Notes under the pieces: generated by a model
What the model saw: the letters and a program-made list of their open reading frames with translations, nothing else
Told to the model about the DNA's origin: nothing
Databases searched by the model: none
Part shown: one piece after another, positions 10,499-18,857 of the stretch
Position numbering within the stretch: the stretch's first letter is position 1
Layout of the letters: each line of letters begins with the position of its first letter
Source of the DNA: Devosia algicola
GTDB taxonomy: Bacteria; Pseudomonadota; Alphaproteobacteria; Rhizobiales; Devosiaceae
Reading direction: 5' to 3'
DNA: 64,000 nt
NCBI RefSeq assembly: GCF_028816455.1
Contig: NZ_CP118246.1
Span: 2,494,501 to 2,558,500 of the forward strand
Position numbers and translations under genes: made by a program

Positions 10499-10725
10499 TC
10501 GATCGATGGCATCATCGCCAGAATCGGGGGTGGGTCAGGCGAAAACCACGATCGGCCGTTTTGGCGCTTGCTGGCGGTCTTCATGAATGATGGGCGGTCC
10601 TTGAGCAAACGTAGAACCAGAATTTAGCCCATTGTAGCTTAAGATTGTCTGACGGGCCGGGCATAAGTTCGGTTCATTTTTTGCCGGTTGCGGCAAGGTC
10701 TTAGTCAATGGCACGCCCCAAACAA

Positions 10726-10753
10726 CGAAAGGCCGGGCATGCCCGGCCTTTCG
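10726..10753 (-). terminator. Terminator of hppA
   Basis: A near-continuous palindrome has 13-base arms (10726-10738 and 10741-10753) separated by AT. It lies 21 bases after the hppA stop on the minus strand. Read on that strand the stem is followed by TTGTTTGG, a weak T-rich tail. It is the only strong hairpin between hppA and the upstream start of the GGDEF gene; the remainder of 10499-10725 shows nothing else I can identify. Confidence 0.7.
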
Positions 10754-10773
10754 CCATGCAGACGCCGCAATCG

Positions 10774-12916
10774 CTAACCCAGATGCGCCAGCACCGCCAA
10801 CAGCAGCAATGCCACGATATTGGTGATCTTGATCATCGGGTTGACGGCCGGGCCGGCTGTGTCCTTGTACGGGTCGCCGACGGTATCGCCGGTGACCGAA
10901 GCCTTGTGGGCGTCCGAGCCTTTTTCATGCTTGACCCCGTGACTATCGGTAAAGCCATCTTCAAAGCTCTTTTTGGCATTGTCCCAGGCACCGCCACCGG
11001 CGGTCATCGAGATAGCCACAAACAGCCCGGTGACGATAACACCCATCAACATGGCCCCGAGCGCCGAAAAGCCGGCCGCTGGGCCTGCGATCCAGTTGAT
11101 GAGGAAGAACACCACGATCGGGCTGAGAACCGGCAACAGGGATGGTACGATCATTTCCTTGATCGCCGCCCGCGTCAGCATGTCAACGGCTCGGGCGTAA
11201 TCGGGCTTTTCCGTGCCCGCCATGATGCCGGGACGTTCCTTGAACTGGCGGCGGACTTCAACCACAACCGATTGAGCCTGCACGCCCCACCGCTGTCATC
11301 GACATGCCGCTGAACAGGAACGGCAACAGGCCGCCAAACAGCAGACCAACCACGACATATGGATCGGCCAGCGAGAAGGTCAGCGTCCCCATGCCCTTGA
11401 AGATCGCGGGCGCATCTTCGAGCCCTGCGAAATAGATCAGGTCCTGGGTATAGGCGGCAAACAGCACCAGAGCGCCAAGTCCAGCCGAGCCAATGGCATA
11501 GCCCTTGGTCACCGCCTTGGTGGTGTTGCCCACCGCATCGAGCGCATCGGTATTGTGTCGAACCGAAGCATCGAGCCCGGCCATTTCGGCGATGCCACCG
11601 GCATTGTCGGTAACCGGTCCAAACGCATCGAGCGCCACAATGATACCAGCCAGTGCCAGCATGGTTGCCACCGCAAAAGCGATACCGAACAGGCCCGCCA
11701 GCGAGAAGGTGATGATGATGCCCGCAATGATCACCAGCGCCGGTAGCGCCGTTGACTCCAGCGATACCGCCAGACCCTGGATGACATTGGTGCCGTGCCC
11801 GGTAACCGAGGCCTCGGCAATGGAATTGACCGGACGACGGTCCGTACCGGTGTAATATTCGGTAATGACAATGATCAACCCGGTGATCACCAGCCCAACC
11901 GCCCCACACCAGAACAGGCTCATCGGCGTAAAGGTTTTACCGATGGCGGCGATCTCGACATTGAGATCACCAAACACCAGCCACAGTACCGGTAGCAGCG
12001 CGATCAACGACAAGACGCCGGTGGCGATGATGCCCTTATAGAGCGCCCCCATAATGCTGCCCGACGGGCCAAGCTTGACGAAATAGGTGCCGATGATCGA
12101 GGTCACCACGCATGCCCCGCCAATGGCGAGCGGCAAGACCATGCCCATCAGCTTGAACGCATCAGGCAAAACGATGGCAGCCAACACCATGGTGGCGACG
12201 ATGGTCACCACATAGGTTTCGAACAGATCGGCGGCCATACCGGCACAATCGCCGACATTGTCGCCAACATTATCGGCAATGGTGGCGGGGTTACGCGGAT
12301 CATCCTCGGGGATGCCCGCCTCGACCTTGCCCACCATGTCGCCGCCAACGTCAGCACCCTTGGTAAAGATCCCGCCGCCCAAACGAGCAAAAATCGAGAT
12401 CAGCGACGCGCCGAACGAGAGTGAGACCAAGGCATCCACAACCGTGCGACTGGTTGGCGCAAAGCCCAGTCCAGTCAACACCATGAAATAGATTGTTACA
12501 CCCAGAAGACCCAGTCCGGCCACGAGCATGCCGGTGACGGCGCCCGATTTGAAGGCCAGGTCCAACCCCTTGCCGAGCGAAGTGGTCGCGGCCTGTGCGA
12601 CCCGCACATTGGCGCGCACCGACACGTTCATGCCGATAAAGCCAGCCGCACCGGACAGAACCGCACCGATCAGAAAGCCGATGGCTGCATAGATGCCCAA
12701 CAGGAAAAACGCCGCGATCAGGATGACCACGCCGACAATGGCAATAGTGGTATATTGACGTTTGAGATAGGCCGACGCGCCTTCGCGCACGGCAGCGGAA
12801 ATTTCCTGCATTCTTGCGCTGCCCGAATCGGCAGCCAGCAGGGCTTGCGTGGTAACCACGCCATAGACGATAGACAGAGCGCCACAGACGACGATCAGCC
12901 ATAGTGCCAAAGTCAT
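10774..12916 (-). CDS. hppA: Membrane proton-pumping pyrophosphatase, K+-independent type, one frameshift
   Basis: The corrected product is about 713 residues with some 15-16 transmembrane helices. It couples pyrophosphate hydrolysis to proton export. The catalytic segment is clear: [18 protein letters not shown] followed by [18 protein letters not shown]. The [10 protein letters not shown] segment has lysine where K+-dependent enzymes have alanine, which indicates the K+-independent subfamily. ATG 12916 was chosen because GAGGGAAG lies four bases upstream. The frame breaks at 11274-11279 (GAGCCT for GAGCT); correction joins MTAVGRA to [12 protein letters not shown]. Confidence 0.95.
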
Positions 12917-13119
12917 AGAACTTCCCTCAATTGTGTATCCTGCAAAGCCCCCACCCAGGCACGGCGATCCTCCAACCGCCGAGCCTTGAGCCCTCTGAGA
13001 CTTCCCTGCCCTGATGATTATTCGGATTTGCCGCTTAAGCAATGGATATTGCGATGTTTTGTAACCAACAGCACAAATGTCCGCCCAGCGCCAAGCCTGC
13101 GGTTACAAAATGATTGCGA

Positions 13120-13178
13120 CATGCGGCGAGAACCGGCCTCATGTGATTTTTAAGTTACGAGACTGGTCTCGCCGCATG
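13120..13178. repeat. Inverted repeat, 12-base arms
   Basis: CATGCGGCGAGA at 13120-13131 is repeated as its exact reverse complement TCTCGCCGCATG at 13167-13178, with a 35-base AT-richer spacer. It could fold as a long hairpin or be a pair of protein sites upstream of hppA. No T-run follows. Function unknown. Confidence 0.5.
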
Positions 13179-13394
13179 CGATGGGCTTTCAGGACTATGG
13201 AGCGCTTTGTTCCAGCCTTGCCGGACAAACCCGTCACACGGACCCAGGAGCGCGCGACCGCCTCCCACCCATCTGCTCTCCCACGGACCGTTCGTCGCGA
13301 CCCCGCAATCGCGTGGGGAGTGAGGCTAGTATGGGGGAGGTTTCGCGGGTGGGGATAAGTTTTGCGTGGGAGTGCTGACCCTCCATCGCCATAC

Positions 13395-13489
13395 GGTCAT
13401 TCCGGCGGAGGCCGGAATCCATCATGACATGCACCAACCCGCCGTGAGGGCGGAAAGATCTCACGATGGACCCCGGGTCAAGCCCGGGG
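13395..13489. repeat. Two GC hairpins resembling dispersed intergenic repeats
   Basis: The first unit is ATTCCGGC-GGAG-GCCGGAAT (13399-13418) within a GGTCATTCCGGCGG context. The second is CCCCGGG-TCAAG-CCCGGGG (13471-13489) followed by TGACACC. Similar paired units are scattered between genes in many Hyphomicrobiales genomes, to my recollection. Only one full copy is in the window, so repetition cannot be shown here. Confidence 0.55.
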
Positions 13490-13598
13490 TGACACCGAGA
13501 GTTGGAAGGTGAAGAGCGAGAGGGAGGGTGACACCGCGAGGGGGAGGGTGCCACTAAGCAAGGATGACGCGGCGAGGGGCAGATGATGAGGAGCGTGA

Positions 13599-13904
13599 TT
13601 ATAGCGCGGTCAGTTGCTGGATGATTCGGTCTGGCTCGACGCTCAAGAACAAGGTCTTGAGCCGCCCTGTTGCACCAGCGGCAACAGCAATGCTTGATTT
13701 GGGCACGCCGAATTGTTTGGCCAGAAGCGCAATGACCGCCAGATTGGCGCGCCCCTTGTCGGGAACAGCGTTGACCCGCACCTGCAACACCGCACGGCCA
13801 TCGTCACGCACATCGATGCCATCAATGGTATTGCGCCCCGCATTCGGGGTAACGCGGACAAAAAGGCTCAGACCATCAGCGTCGCGCCGATAGCACAGCG
13901 CCAA
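13599..13904 (-). CDS. DUF167 (YggU) family protein
   Basis: The 101-residue product has the small alpha/beta DUF167 pattern: LFVRVTPNAGRNTIDG at the N-terminus, LQVRVNAVPDKGRANLAVI in the middle, and GVPKSSIAVAAGATGRLK near the end. The family is widespread and uncharacterised. The only in-frame start is a TTG at 13904. The gene follows yggT by ten bases, the usual pairing in proteobacteria, so both are probably co-transcribed on the minus strand. Confidence 0.88.
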   Translation of the reverse strand: MALCYRRDADGLSLFVRVTPNAGRNTIDGIDVRDDGRAVLQVRVNAVPDKGRANLAVIALLAKQFGVPKSSIAVAAGATGRLKTLFLSVEPDRIIQQLTAL

Positions 13905-13914
13905 GGGATGGGAC

Positions 13915-14214
13915 CTAGTACAGTCCCATCAGGCGCGGCAGATCATTGGCCAGGAACGATTGCAGGAAGAAAATCGCCACGAAAACGATCAACGGCGACA
14001 GGTCCAGCCCACCCATGGGCGGAATGATTCGGCGAATTGGCGCCAGGATCGGGTCGGTAATGGCATTGACGATCTGCCAGAGGCTGGCCACGAACTGGTT
14101 GCGAGTATTGATCACATTAAAGCTGATCAACCAGCTCATAATGATCATGATAAGGAATATCCACCATACCAGATTGAGAATCATCGAGAGGGTCTGGAGC
14201 ACTGCAATCATCAA
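13915..14214 (-). CDS. yggT: YggT family membrane protein
   Basis: The 99-residue product has two hydrophobic blocks, one at residues 2-30 and one near the C-terminus (LSPLIVFVAIFFLQSFL). Between them lies the YggT signature, including the PILAPIRRIIPPMGGLDLSP segment. YggT proteins sit in the inner membrane; roles in osmotic stress and division-site organisation have been proposed for relatives. It is followed directly by the DUF167 gene. Confidence 0.9.
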   Translation of the reverse strand: MMIAVLQTLSMILNLVWWIFLIMIIMSWLISFNVINTRNQFVASLWQIVNAITDPILAPIRRIIPPMGGLDLSPLIVFVAIFFLQSFLANDLPRLMGLY

Positions 14215-14523
14215 TTCGTCCCGTAGGCTAAGTACAAACCCCTGAGCGGGGTAATATTGTGGCAGCCCCTATGTAAGGCGGTCGGACCATGCCGACAAGC
14301 CTATGCGGCAAATGAGCCCCGCACCGGGCAAAACGGGCGGGGCTCGAATGACTGACACCGGTACGCAAAACCAGAACCCGGCTCGCAAGAATACTGCAGG
14401 AATCGTGCCAGTCGCGAAGTTTCGGGTTTCAGGCGATTTTAGGGTTAATTATTTGATAAATTTTGCGTTTTGCCAAACCCATTCGTTGCACAATGCAACA
14501 GAAATGCAGTTTGCAACACCAGC
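14215..14523. other. Intergenic region between dedA and yggT
   Basis: These 309 bases have no gene. A GC-rich hairpin with 9-base arms (GAGCCCCGC at 14314-14322, GCGGGGCTC at 14337-14345) has no T-run; it may end dedA transcription. The part next to dedA (14430-14510) is AT-rich. The yggT promoter should lie between the hairpin and 14214. Confidence 0.5.
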
Positions 14524-15132
14524 CTAGCCGATCGACCTGATCGGCTTCCAGGTGACAAACCGGTAGACATAAATGACCACGACCAGAATGATCACCCCCG
14601 TGGTCACAGGATCGAGCCAGCCCTCTACGAGATCATAATTGTCGTGCAGCACATACCCCGCGCCAGTAAGAATGGCGGTCCAGAGCGCCGTGCCAATGGT
14701 CGAGACCACCAGAAACTGCGGCAGCGACATGGCGGCCAACCCTGCGGGGACCGAAATCAGCGTGCGAATGGCCGGTATCAGCCGCCCGAACAACACAGCC
14801 CATCGCCCGTAGCGATCAAACCAATGCACCGCGCTATCAATGTCCTGCTCCGAGACGGTGGCAAACCGGCCAAACCAGTTGCACAGCGCCCGAAAGCGCT
14901 CGAGCCCCAGCAGGCGGGCCGCATAGTACCAGGCGAGCGTGCCCAATATCGAGCCGGCCGTGCCCGCCAGGACAACGCCGATCATATTGAGATCGCCATT
15001 TGCCGCGGCAAAACCGGCAAATGGCATGATCAGTTCCGAGGGAATAGGCGGAAAGATATTTTCCAGCACCATCATCAGGAACACCCCGACATAACCCCAG
15101 TCGGTGACAACAGAAATGATCCATTCACTCAT
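14524..15132 (-). CDS. DedA family membrane protein
   Basis: The 202-residue product is a SNARE-associated/DedA (VTT) protein. The N-terminal re-entrant motif ENIFPPIPSELIMPFAG and the later FGRLIPAIRTLISVPAG with its paired arginines are both present, with four to five membrane segments around them. Relatives are transporters or scramblases for lipids such as undecaprenyl phosphate or phosphatidylethanolamine. It lies upstream of the yggT-DUF167 pair on the minus strand, separated by 309 bases. Confidence 0.92.
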   Translation of the reverse strand: MSEWIISVVTDWGYVGVFLMMVLENIFPPIPSELIMPFAGFAAANGDLNMIGVVLAGTAGSILGTLAWYYAARLLGLERFRALCNWFGRFATVSEQDIDSAVHWFDRYGRWAVLFGRLIPAIRTLISVPAGLAAMSLPQFLVVSTIGTALWTAILTGAGYVLHDNYDLVEGWLDPVTTGVIILVVVIYVYRFVTWKPIRSIG

Positions 15133-15163
15133 TTGAGGGGCTCCACAATCCGGGCGCTCAAAT

Positions 15164-15200
15164 CACACCTCCCCCTGACGGGGGAAGTCGAGAGGGGGTG
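15164..15200. repeat. GC-rich short intergenic repeat
   Basis: The stretch between typA and dedA has C-runs and G-runs able to fold (CCCCC at 15171-15175 with GGGGG at 15180-15184, and a second GGGGG at 15194-15198). The wording CACCTCCCCCTGACGGGGG is like a dispersed intergenic repeat I associate with Hyphomicrobiales. It lies just after the typA stop, so it may also end typA transcription. Confidence 0.45.
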
Positions 15201-15216
15201 CCTCAGGCCAAACAAA

Positions 15217-17045
15217 TCAGCTTGCCTTGGCGCGCAAGGCCCGCTTGCGATCATTGGGATCAAGAAAAATCTTGCGCAGGCGGATCGACTTGGGCGTGAC
15301 CTCGACATATTCGTCTTCGGCAATATAGCCCAGCGACTGTTCCAGCGTCAGCTTCTTGGGTGTGGTCAGGCGTACCGCCTCATCCTTGGACTGGGTACGG
15401 ATATTGGTGAGCCTGCTTGCCCTTGAGCGCATTGACCTCGAGATCGTTATCGCGACTGTGCTCGCCAATGATCATGCCCTCATAAATATCGACGCCAGCA
15501 TCGATCATGATGGCACCACGATCTTCCAGGTTCCACAAGGCAAAGGCCACCGACTGGCCGGTACCATTGGAAATCAGCACGCCGGTACGGCGACCCGGCA
15601 GATCGCCCTTATAGGGGGCGAATTCGTGAAATAGCCGGTTGAAAATCGCCGTGCCACGGGTGTCGCTGAGCAATTCGGGCTGGTAGCCAATGAGTGAACG
15701 GGTCGGCACATAGAGGCGTATGCGGGTGCGGCCAACACCCGAGGCGCGCATTTCGACCAATTCACCGCGCCGCTCGGTCATTTTCTGGACAACCGAGCCG
15801 GTGAACTCGTCGTCAACATCGATGATGACTTCTTCGATGGGCTCATATTTGACGCCATCACGCTCCTGCATCAGCACCTTGGGGCGACCAATGGTCAGCT
15901 CAAAGCCTTCACGACGCATGTTTTCGATCAGCACCGCCAGTTGCAATTCGCCACGTCCGGCAACGTCAAACGAGTCATTGTCGTCGCCCGGCGTCACCTT
16001 GATCGCAACATTACCTTCGGCTTCGCGCATCAGCCGTTCACGAATGACGCGGGACTGCACCTTGTCGCCTTCGCGACCGGCGAGCGGGCCATCATTGATA
16101 CGGAAGGTCACCGACAGGGTTGGCGGATCAATTGGCTTTGAAGCCAGAGGTTCGGAAACGGATGGCACGCAGATCGTATCGGCAACGGTGGTGGTTTCGA
16201 GCCCGGCAATCGAAACAATATCGCCCGCCTCGCCCAGATCGACCGGGGTACGCTCCAAGCCGCGGAAAGCAAGAACCTTCGAGACACGGCCCTTTTCGAT
16301 GATCTTGCCGTCGCGGCTAAGCGTATGGATTGGCTCACCCGCCTTGACTGCGCCCGAAAAAATGCGACCCGTCAGGATACGGCCCAGGAACGGATTACGC
16401 TCGATAGTGGTGACCAGCATGCGGAACGGTCCGGCCTCCACCTTTGGCTCCGGCACATAGTCGAGCACCTTGTCGAGCAACGGCGCCAGGCTTTCCTTTG
16501 GCCCCTCAGGCTCGGCACTCATCCAGCCCTGCTTGGCCGAACCGTAGAGCACCGGGAAATCGAGCCTGTTCGGAGGTCGCGTCGAGCGCGATGAACAAAT
16601 CAAAAATTTCCTCGAGCACTTCCAGATGCCGCTCATCGGACTTGTCGATCTTGTTGATCGCCACGATCGGCCGCAGGCCCTGCGCCAGCGCCTTGCCCAA
16701 GACGAATTTTGTCTGCGGCATTGGCCCTTCGGCGGCGTCCACCAGAATGACAACACCATCAACCATGGACAGGATGCGCTCGACTTCGCCGCCAAAGTCG
16801 GCGTGGCCGGGCGTGTCCACGATATTGATCCGCTGGTCTTTCCACATCAGCGACGTGACCTTGGCCAGAATGGTGATACCGCGCTCGCGCTCAATGTCGT
16901 TGGAATCCATGGCTCGCTCTTCAACGCGTTCATTTTCGCGGAAGGAACCGGACTGCTTGAGCAGGACATCGATCATGGTGGTCTTGCCATGGTCAACATG
17001 GGCAATAATCGCAATATTGCGCAAGGACATTAATTGGTCAGCCAT
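15217..17045 (-). CDS. typA: Translational GTPase TypA/BipA, two frameshifts
   Basis: The corrected product is about 608 residues, the family norm. It binds ribosomes and helps large-subunit assembly and stress growth. All GTPase motifs are present: [31 protein letters not shown] and GSAKQG. The C-terminal BipA domain ends [15 protein letters not shown]. Breaks lie at 16562-16567 (restoring [17 protein letters not shown]) and 15409-15414 (restoring KGKQLTNIR). Both are GAGCT insertions. Two starts are close: [10 protein letters not shown] at 17045 and MSLRN at 17030; neither has a clear ribosome binding site. Confidence 0.95.
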
Positions 17046-17238
17046 TGTTGGCATGATCCGGAAACCGAAGGTACTCACTCAAAGTGGGGACCGTAGAACG
17101 ACAGGACCATGCGGGATACAAACAAGCACTCAACCCTGAGGGCGAGCGCATTTGCCGCTGCCATACCCCATGGCGCGGCCGCAGACAAGGTCTTGTCGTG
17201 CAACTCTGATCTGCGCCGCCGCCCAAATCCCCCGAAAC

Positions 17239-17262
17239 GCCGCGCCCGAAACTGGGCGCGGC
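17239..17262 (-). terminator. Hairpin after the ferritin-like gene pair
   Basis: GCCGCGCCC (17239-17247) pairs with GGGCGCGGC (17254-17262) around a six-base loop. It lies 22 bases downstream of the minus-strand ferritin-like gene. The tail is not T-rich, so this is a GC-hairpin terminator at best. The remaining bases up to typA (17046-17238) show nothing else. Confidence 0.55.
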
Positions 17263-17283
17263 GCTATCGTGCGTCAGATCAAG

Positions 17284-17946
17284 TCAGGCCAGAAACGGCC
17301 CGGCAGCATCCAAAACCTCTTGCTTGGTCTTGGGCTCGTCAAAAGCGCCGTCCCAGGGCTTTTTACCGCCGATCTTGCGCACAATGGCGGCGTGGCGCGC
17401 TTCCACCGAGTGTATTTGCAGGGCGGCGGTCAGAATGCCGTCATTGGCAATCAGATTGCCTGCCTGCCCTTTGTAGGCTGCAACACCAAGGTCCTCAAAA
17501 GTCTGGCTCAGCGTCAGATAGGTGTCAAAATTGGACAACACATCGCCAAACTTGCCACCGGCGGTCAGATCCAGCCGTGGCCGCTTGATGGCCGCGCTGC
17601 CCAGAGCACTGGTAAGGAAAGCCACATGGGCCGCCTCATGCTTGCCGATCTGGTTGAAGATGCCAACATATTTGTCCGGGATCAGCCCATGGGTTTCGAG
17701 CCCGGTTCGATAAAAGGCGTCCTCGATATGTTCAAGCGTTAGCGCAAATACCAAGACGTCGACAATGTCCTTGGGCAATTCCGCGCCAAAGGCATTTTGT
17801 GCGCTCATCGCCAAAACGACAGGGGCCGACGCCATGGCGCCCAGCTTGAGCGCCGAGGTCTTGAAAAACGCGCGGCGATTGGCCACCAGTCGATCGGAGA
17901 TTTCGGGATCGATATCGGCCAACAGGTTTTGATTGAGATTGCTCAT
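17284..17946 (-). CDS. Exported ferritin-like domain protein (first of tandem pair by position)
   Basis: The 220-residue product begins with a twin-arginine-like leader (NRRAFFKTSALKLGAMASAP). The rest is a four-helix ferritin-like (Ferritin_2) domain with repeated carboxylate/histidine motifs: LEHIEDAFY, KHEAAHVAFL, FEDLGVAAYKG and SVEARHAAIVRK. These could hold a di-metal centre. Relatives are linked to desiccation or stress in plants and bacteria, but function is not established. Its start is 11 bases after the stop of the similar upstream gene (17958-18623), so they form an operon. Confidence 0.82.
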   Translation of the reverse strand: MSNLNQNLLADIDPEISDRLVANRRAFFKTSALKLGAMASAPVVLAMSAQNAFGAELPKDIVDVLVFALTLEHIEDAFYRTGLETHGLIPDKYVGIFNQIGKHEAAHVAFLTSALGSAAIKRPRLDLTAGGKFGDVLSNFDTYLTLSQTFEDLGVAAYKGQAGNLIANDGILTAALQIHSVEARHAAIVRKIGGKKPWDGAFDEPKTKQEVLDAAGPFLA

Positions 17947-17957
17947 GTTCTTGCTCC

Positions 17958-18623
17958 TTAAACCAGCGACATCGCGGTAACGTCGGTCTTGATGAACGGA
18001 TCGGCCGCCTTGAGCACCGCTGCGGGCTCGTTGACGACGTCCAGCCCATTCTTGTCCACGACGTCATCGCCGGCGAAAGCCACGCTGTTCATGTTCAAAA
18101 GATCGCGAATGGCGGCGGCGTGACGCGCTTCAATCGAAACGATCGTGCCCGCCGCGGCGAGATAATCGACATTCTCAATCAGTTGGCCGGCCCCGTTATA
18201 GGCCGAAACCCCCAGATCCTCGAATATTTTGGCGGTGCCCAGCACGCTGTCGCGTTTGGCAAAATCCACGCTGGAAAAATCGACCTCCAGTCCCGGAATG
18301 GCATTTTCAGCCAATGCCTTTTTGAGGAAGTCGCGATGCGCAACCTCATGATCCCGAATATCGGTCAGCATGCTGGTCTCTGCTTCGGACATGCCCTCAT
18401 AGGGCGTTTTGATTACTTGGGTGTAAAAGGCCGCTTCGAGTTGCTCGAACGCATAGGCGTAATTCAATATTCCAACATCGCCTTCGCCCAAATCGGCGGC
18501 AAGAGTTGTCGAAATCCCGAAATTTGGCAACCACGCACCGGATACGGCGATCAGCGCAGCCCCGGCGCCGGTCCATTTGAGCAGACGACGACGGGATGAG
18601 TCATGTGTGACATCCATTTTCAA
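17958..18623 (-). CDS. Exported ferritin-like domain protein (promoter-proximal)
   Basis: The 221-residue product starts MKMDVTHDSSRRRLLKWTG, a twin-arginine leader followed by a hydrophobic stretch. The ferritin-like core has FEQLEAAFY, DHEVAHRDFLKKAL, FEDLGVSAYNGAG and SIEARHAAAIRDLL, in the same order as its neighbour. The two are clear paralogues by motif layout though diverged in sequence. Folded, cofactor-loaded export through Tat would fit a metal-binding protein. It is the first gene of the pair; a possible EcfG-type promoter lies about 55-80 bases upstream. Confidence 0.82.
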   Translation of the reverse strand: MKMDVTHDSSRRRLLKWTGAGAALIAVSGAWLPNFGISTTLAADLGEGDVGILNYAYAFEQLEAAFYTQVIKTPYEGMSEAETSMLTDIRDHEVAHRDFLKKALAENAIPGLEVDFSSVDFAKRDSVLGTAKIFEDLGVSAYNGAGQLIENVDYLAAAGTIVSIEARHAAAIRDLLNMNSVAFAGDDVVDKNGLDVVNEPAAVLKAADPFIKTDVTAMSLV

Positions 18624-18678
18624 TCTCCATTTGCCGCAGATAGTCCCGCGGCGGTTTCATCTGACGCTTGGGCGCAGC

Positions 18679-18704
18679 AACGACCACTTCGGAGTGAAAG
18701 TTTC
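18679..18704 (-). promoter_or_regulatory. Possible EcfG (general stress) promoter
   Basis: Read on the minus strand there is GAAAC, then 17 bases, then CGTT. The alphaproteobacterial general-stress sigma factor EcfG recognises GGAAC-N16/17-CGTT, so this has one mismatch. It is correctly placed and oriented for the ferritin-like operon starting at 18623. The element is short and could be chance. Confidence 0.35.
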
Positions 18705-18857
18705 AGGTCACAGAAATATCATGGATAAATTTGCTTGAGATCGTACGAAATTCTAAATCTATAGTGCCCAAGAACTATAGAAATCGTGATCACTAAAGTA
18801 AAATGTGATGGAACCAAATGATAAGATTAAACTCGCGCCTACGCTGGCGGGCGCGGA

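Larger units (their letters stand above)
12917..13598. other. Long non-coding stretch upstream of hppA
   Basis: These 682 bases hold no convincing gene. They include the hppA 5' region, one inverted repeat (13120-13178), a pair of GC hairpins of dispersed-repeat type (13395-13489), and a GA-rich tract (about 13505-13590). Short open frames on both strands lack ribosome binding sites and family features. A GAGCCT at 12981-12986 could be another instance of the insertion signature but cannot be judged without coding context. Confidence 0.6.

Noticed and set aside
13395..13489. CRISPR-like array
   Set aside because: The two hairpins differ from one another, have no regular spacing, and no cas genes are present.
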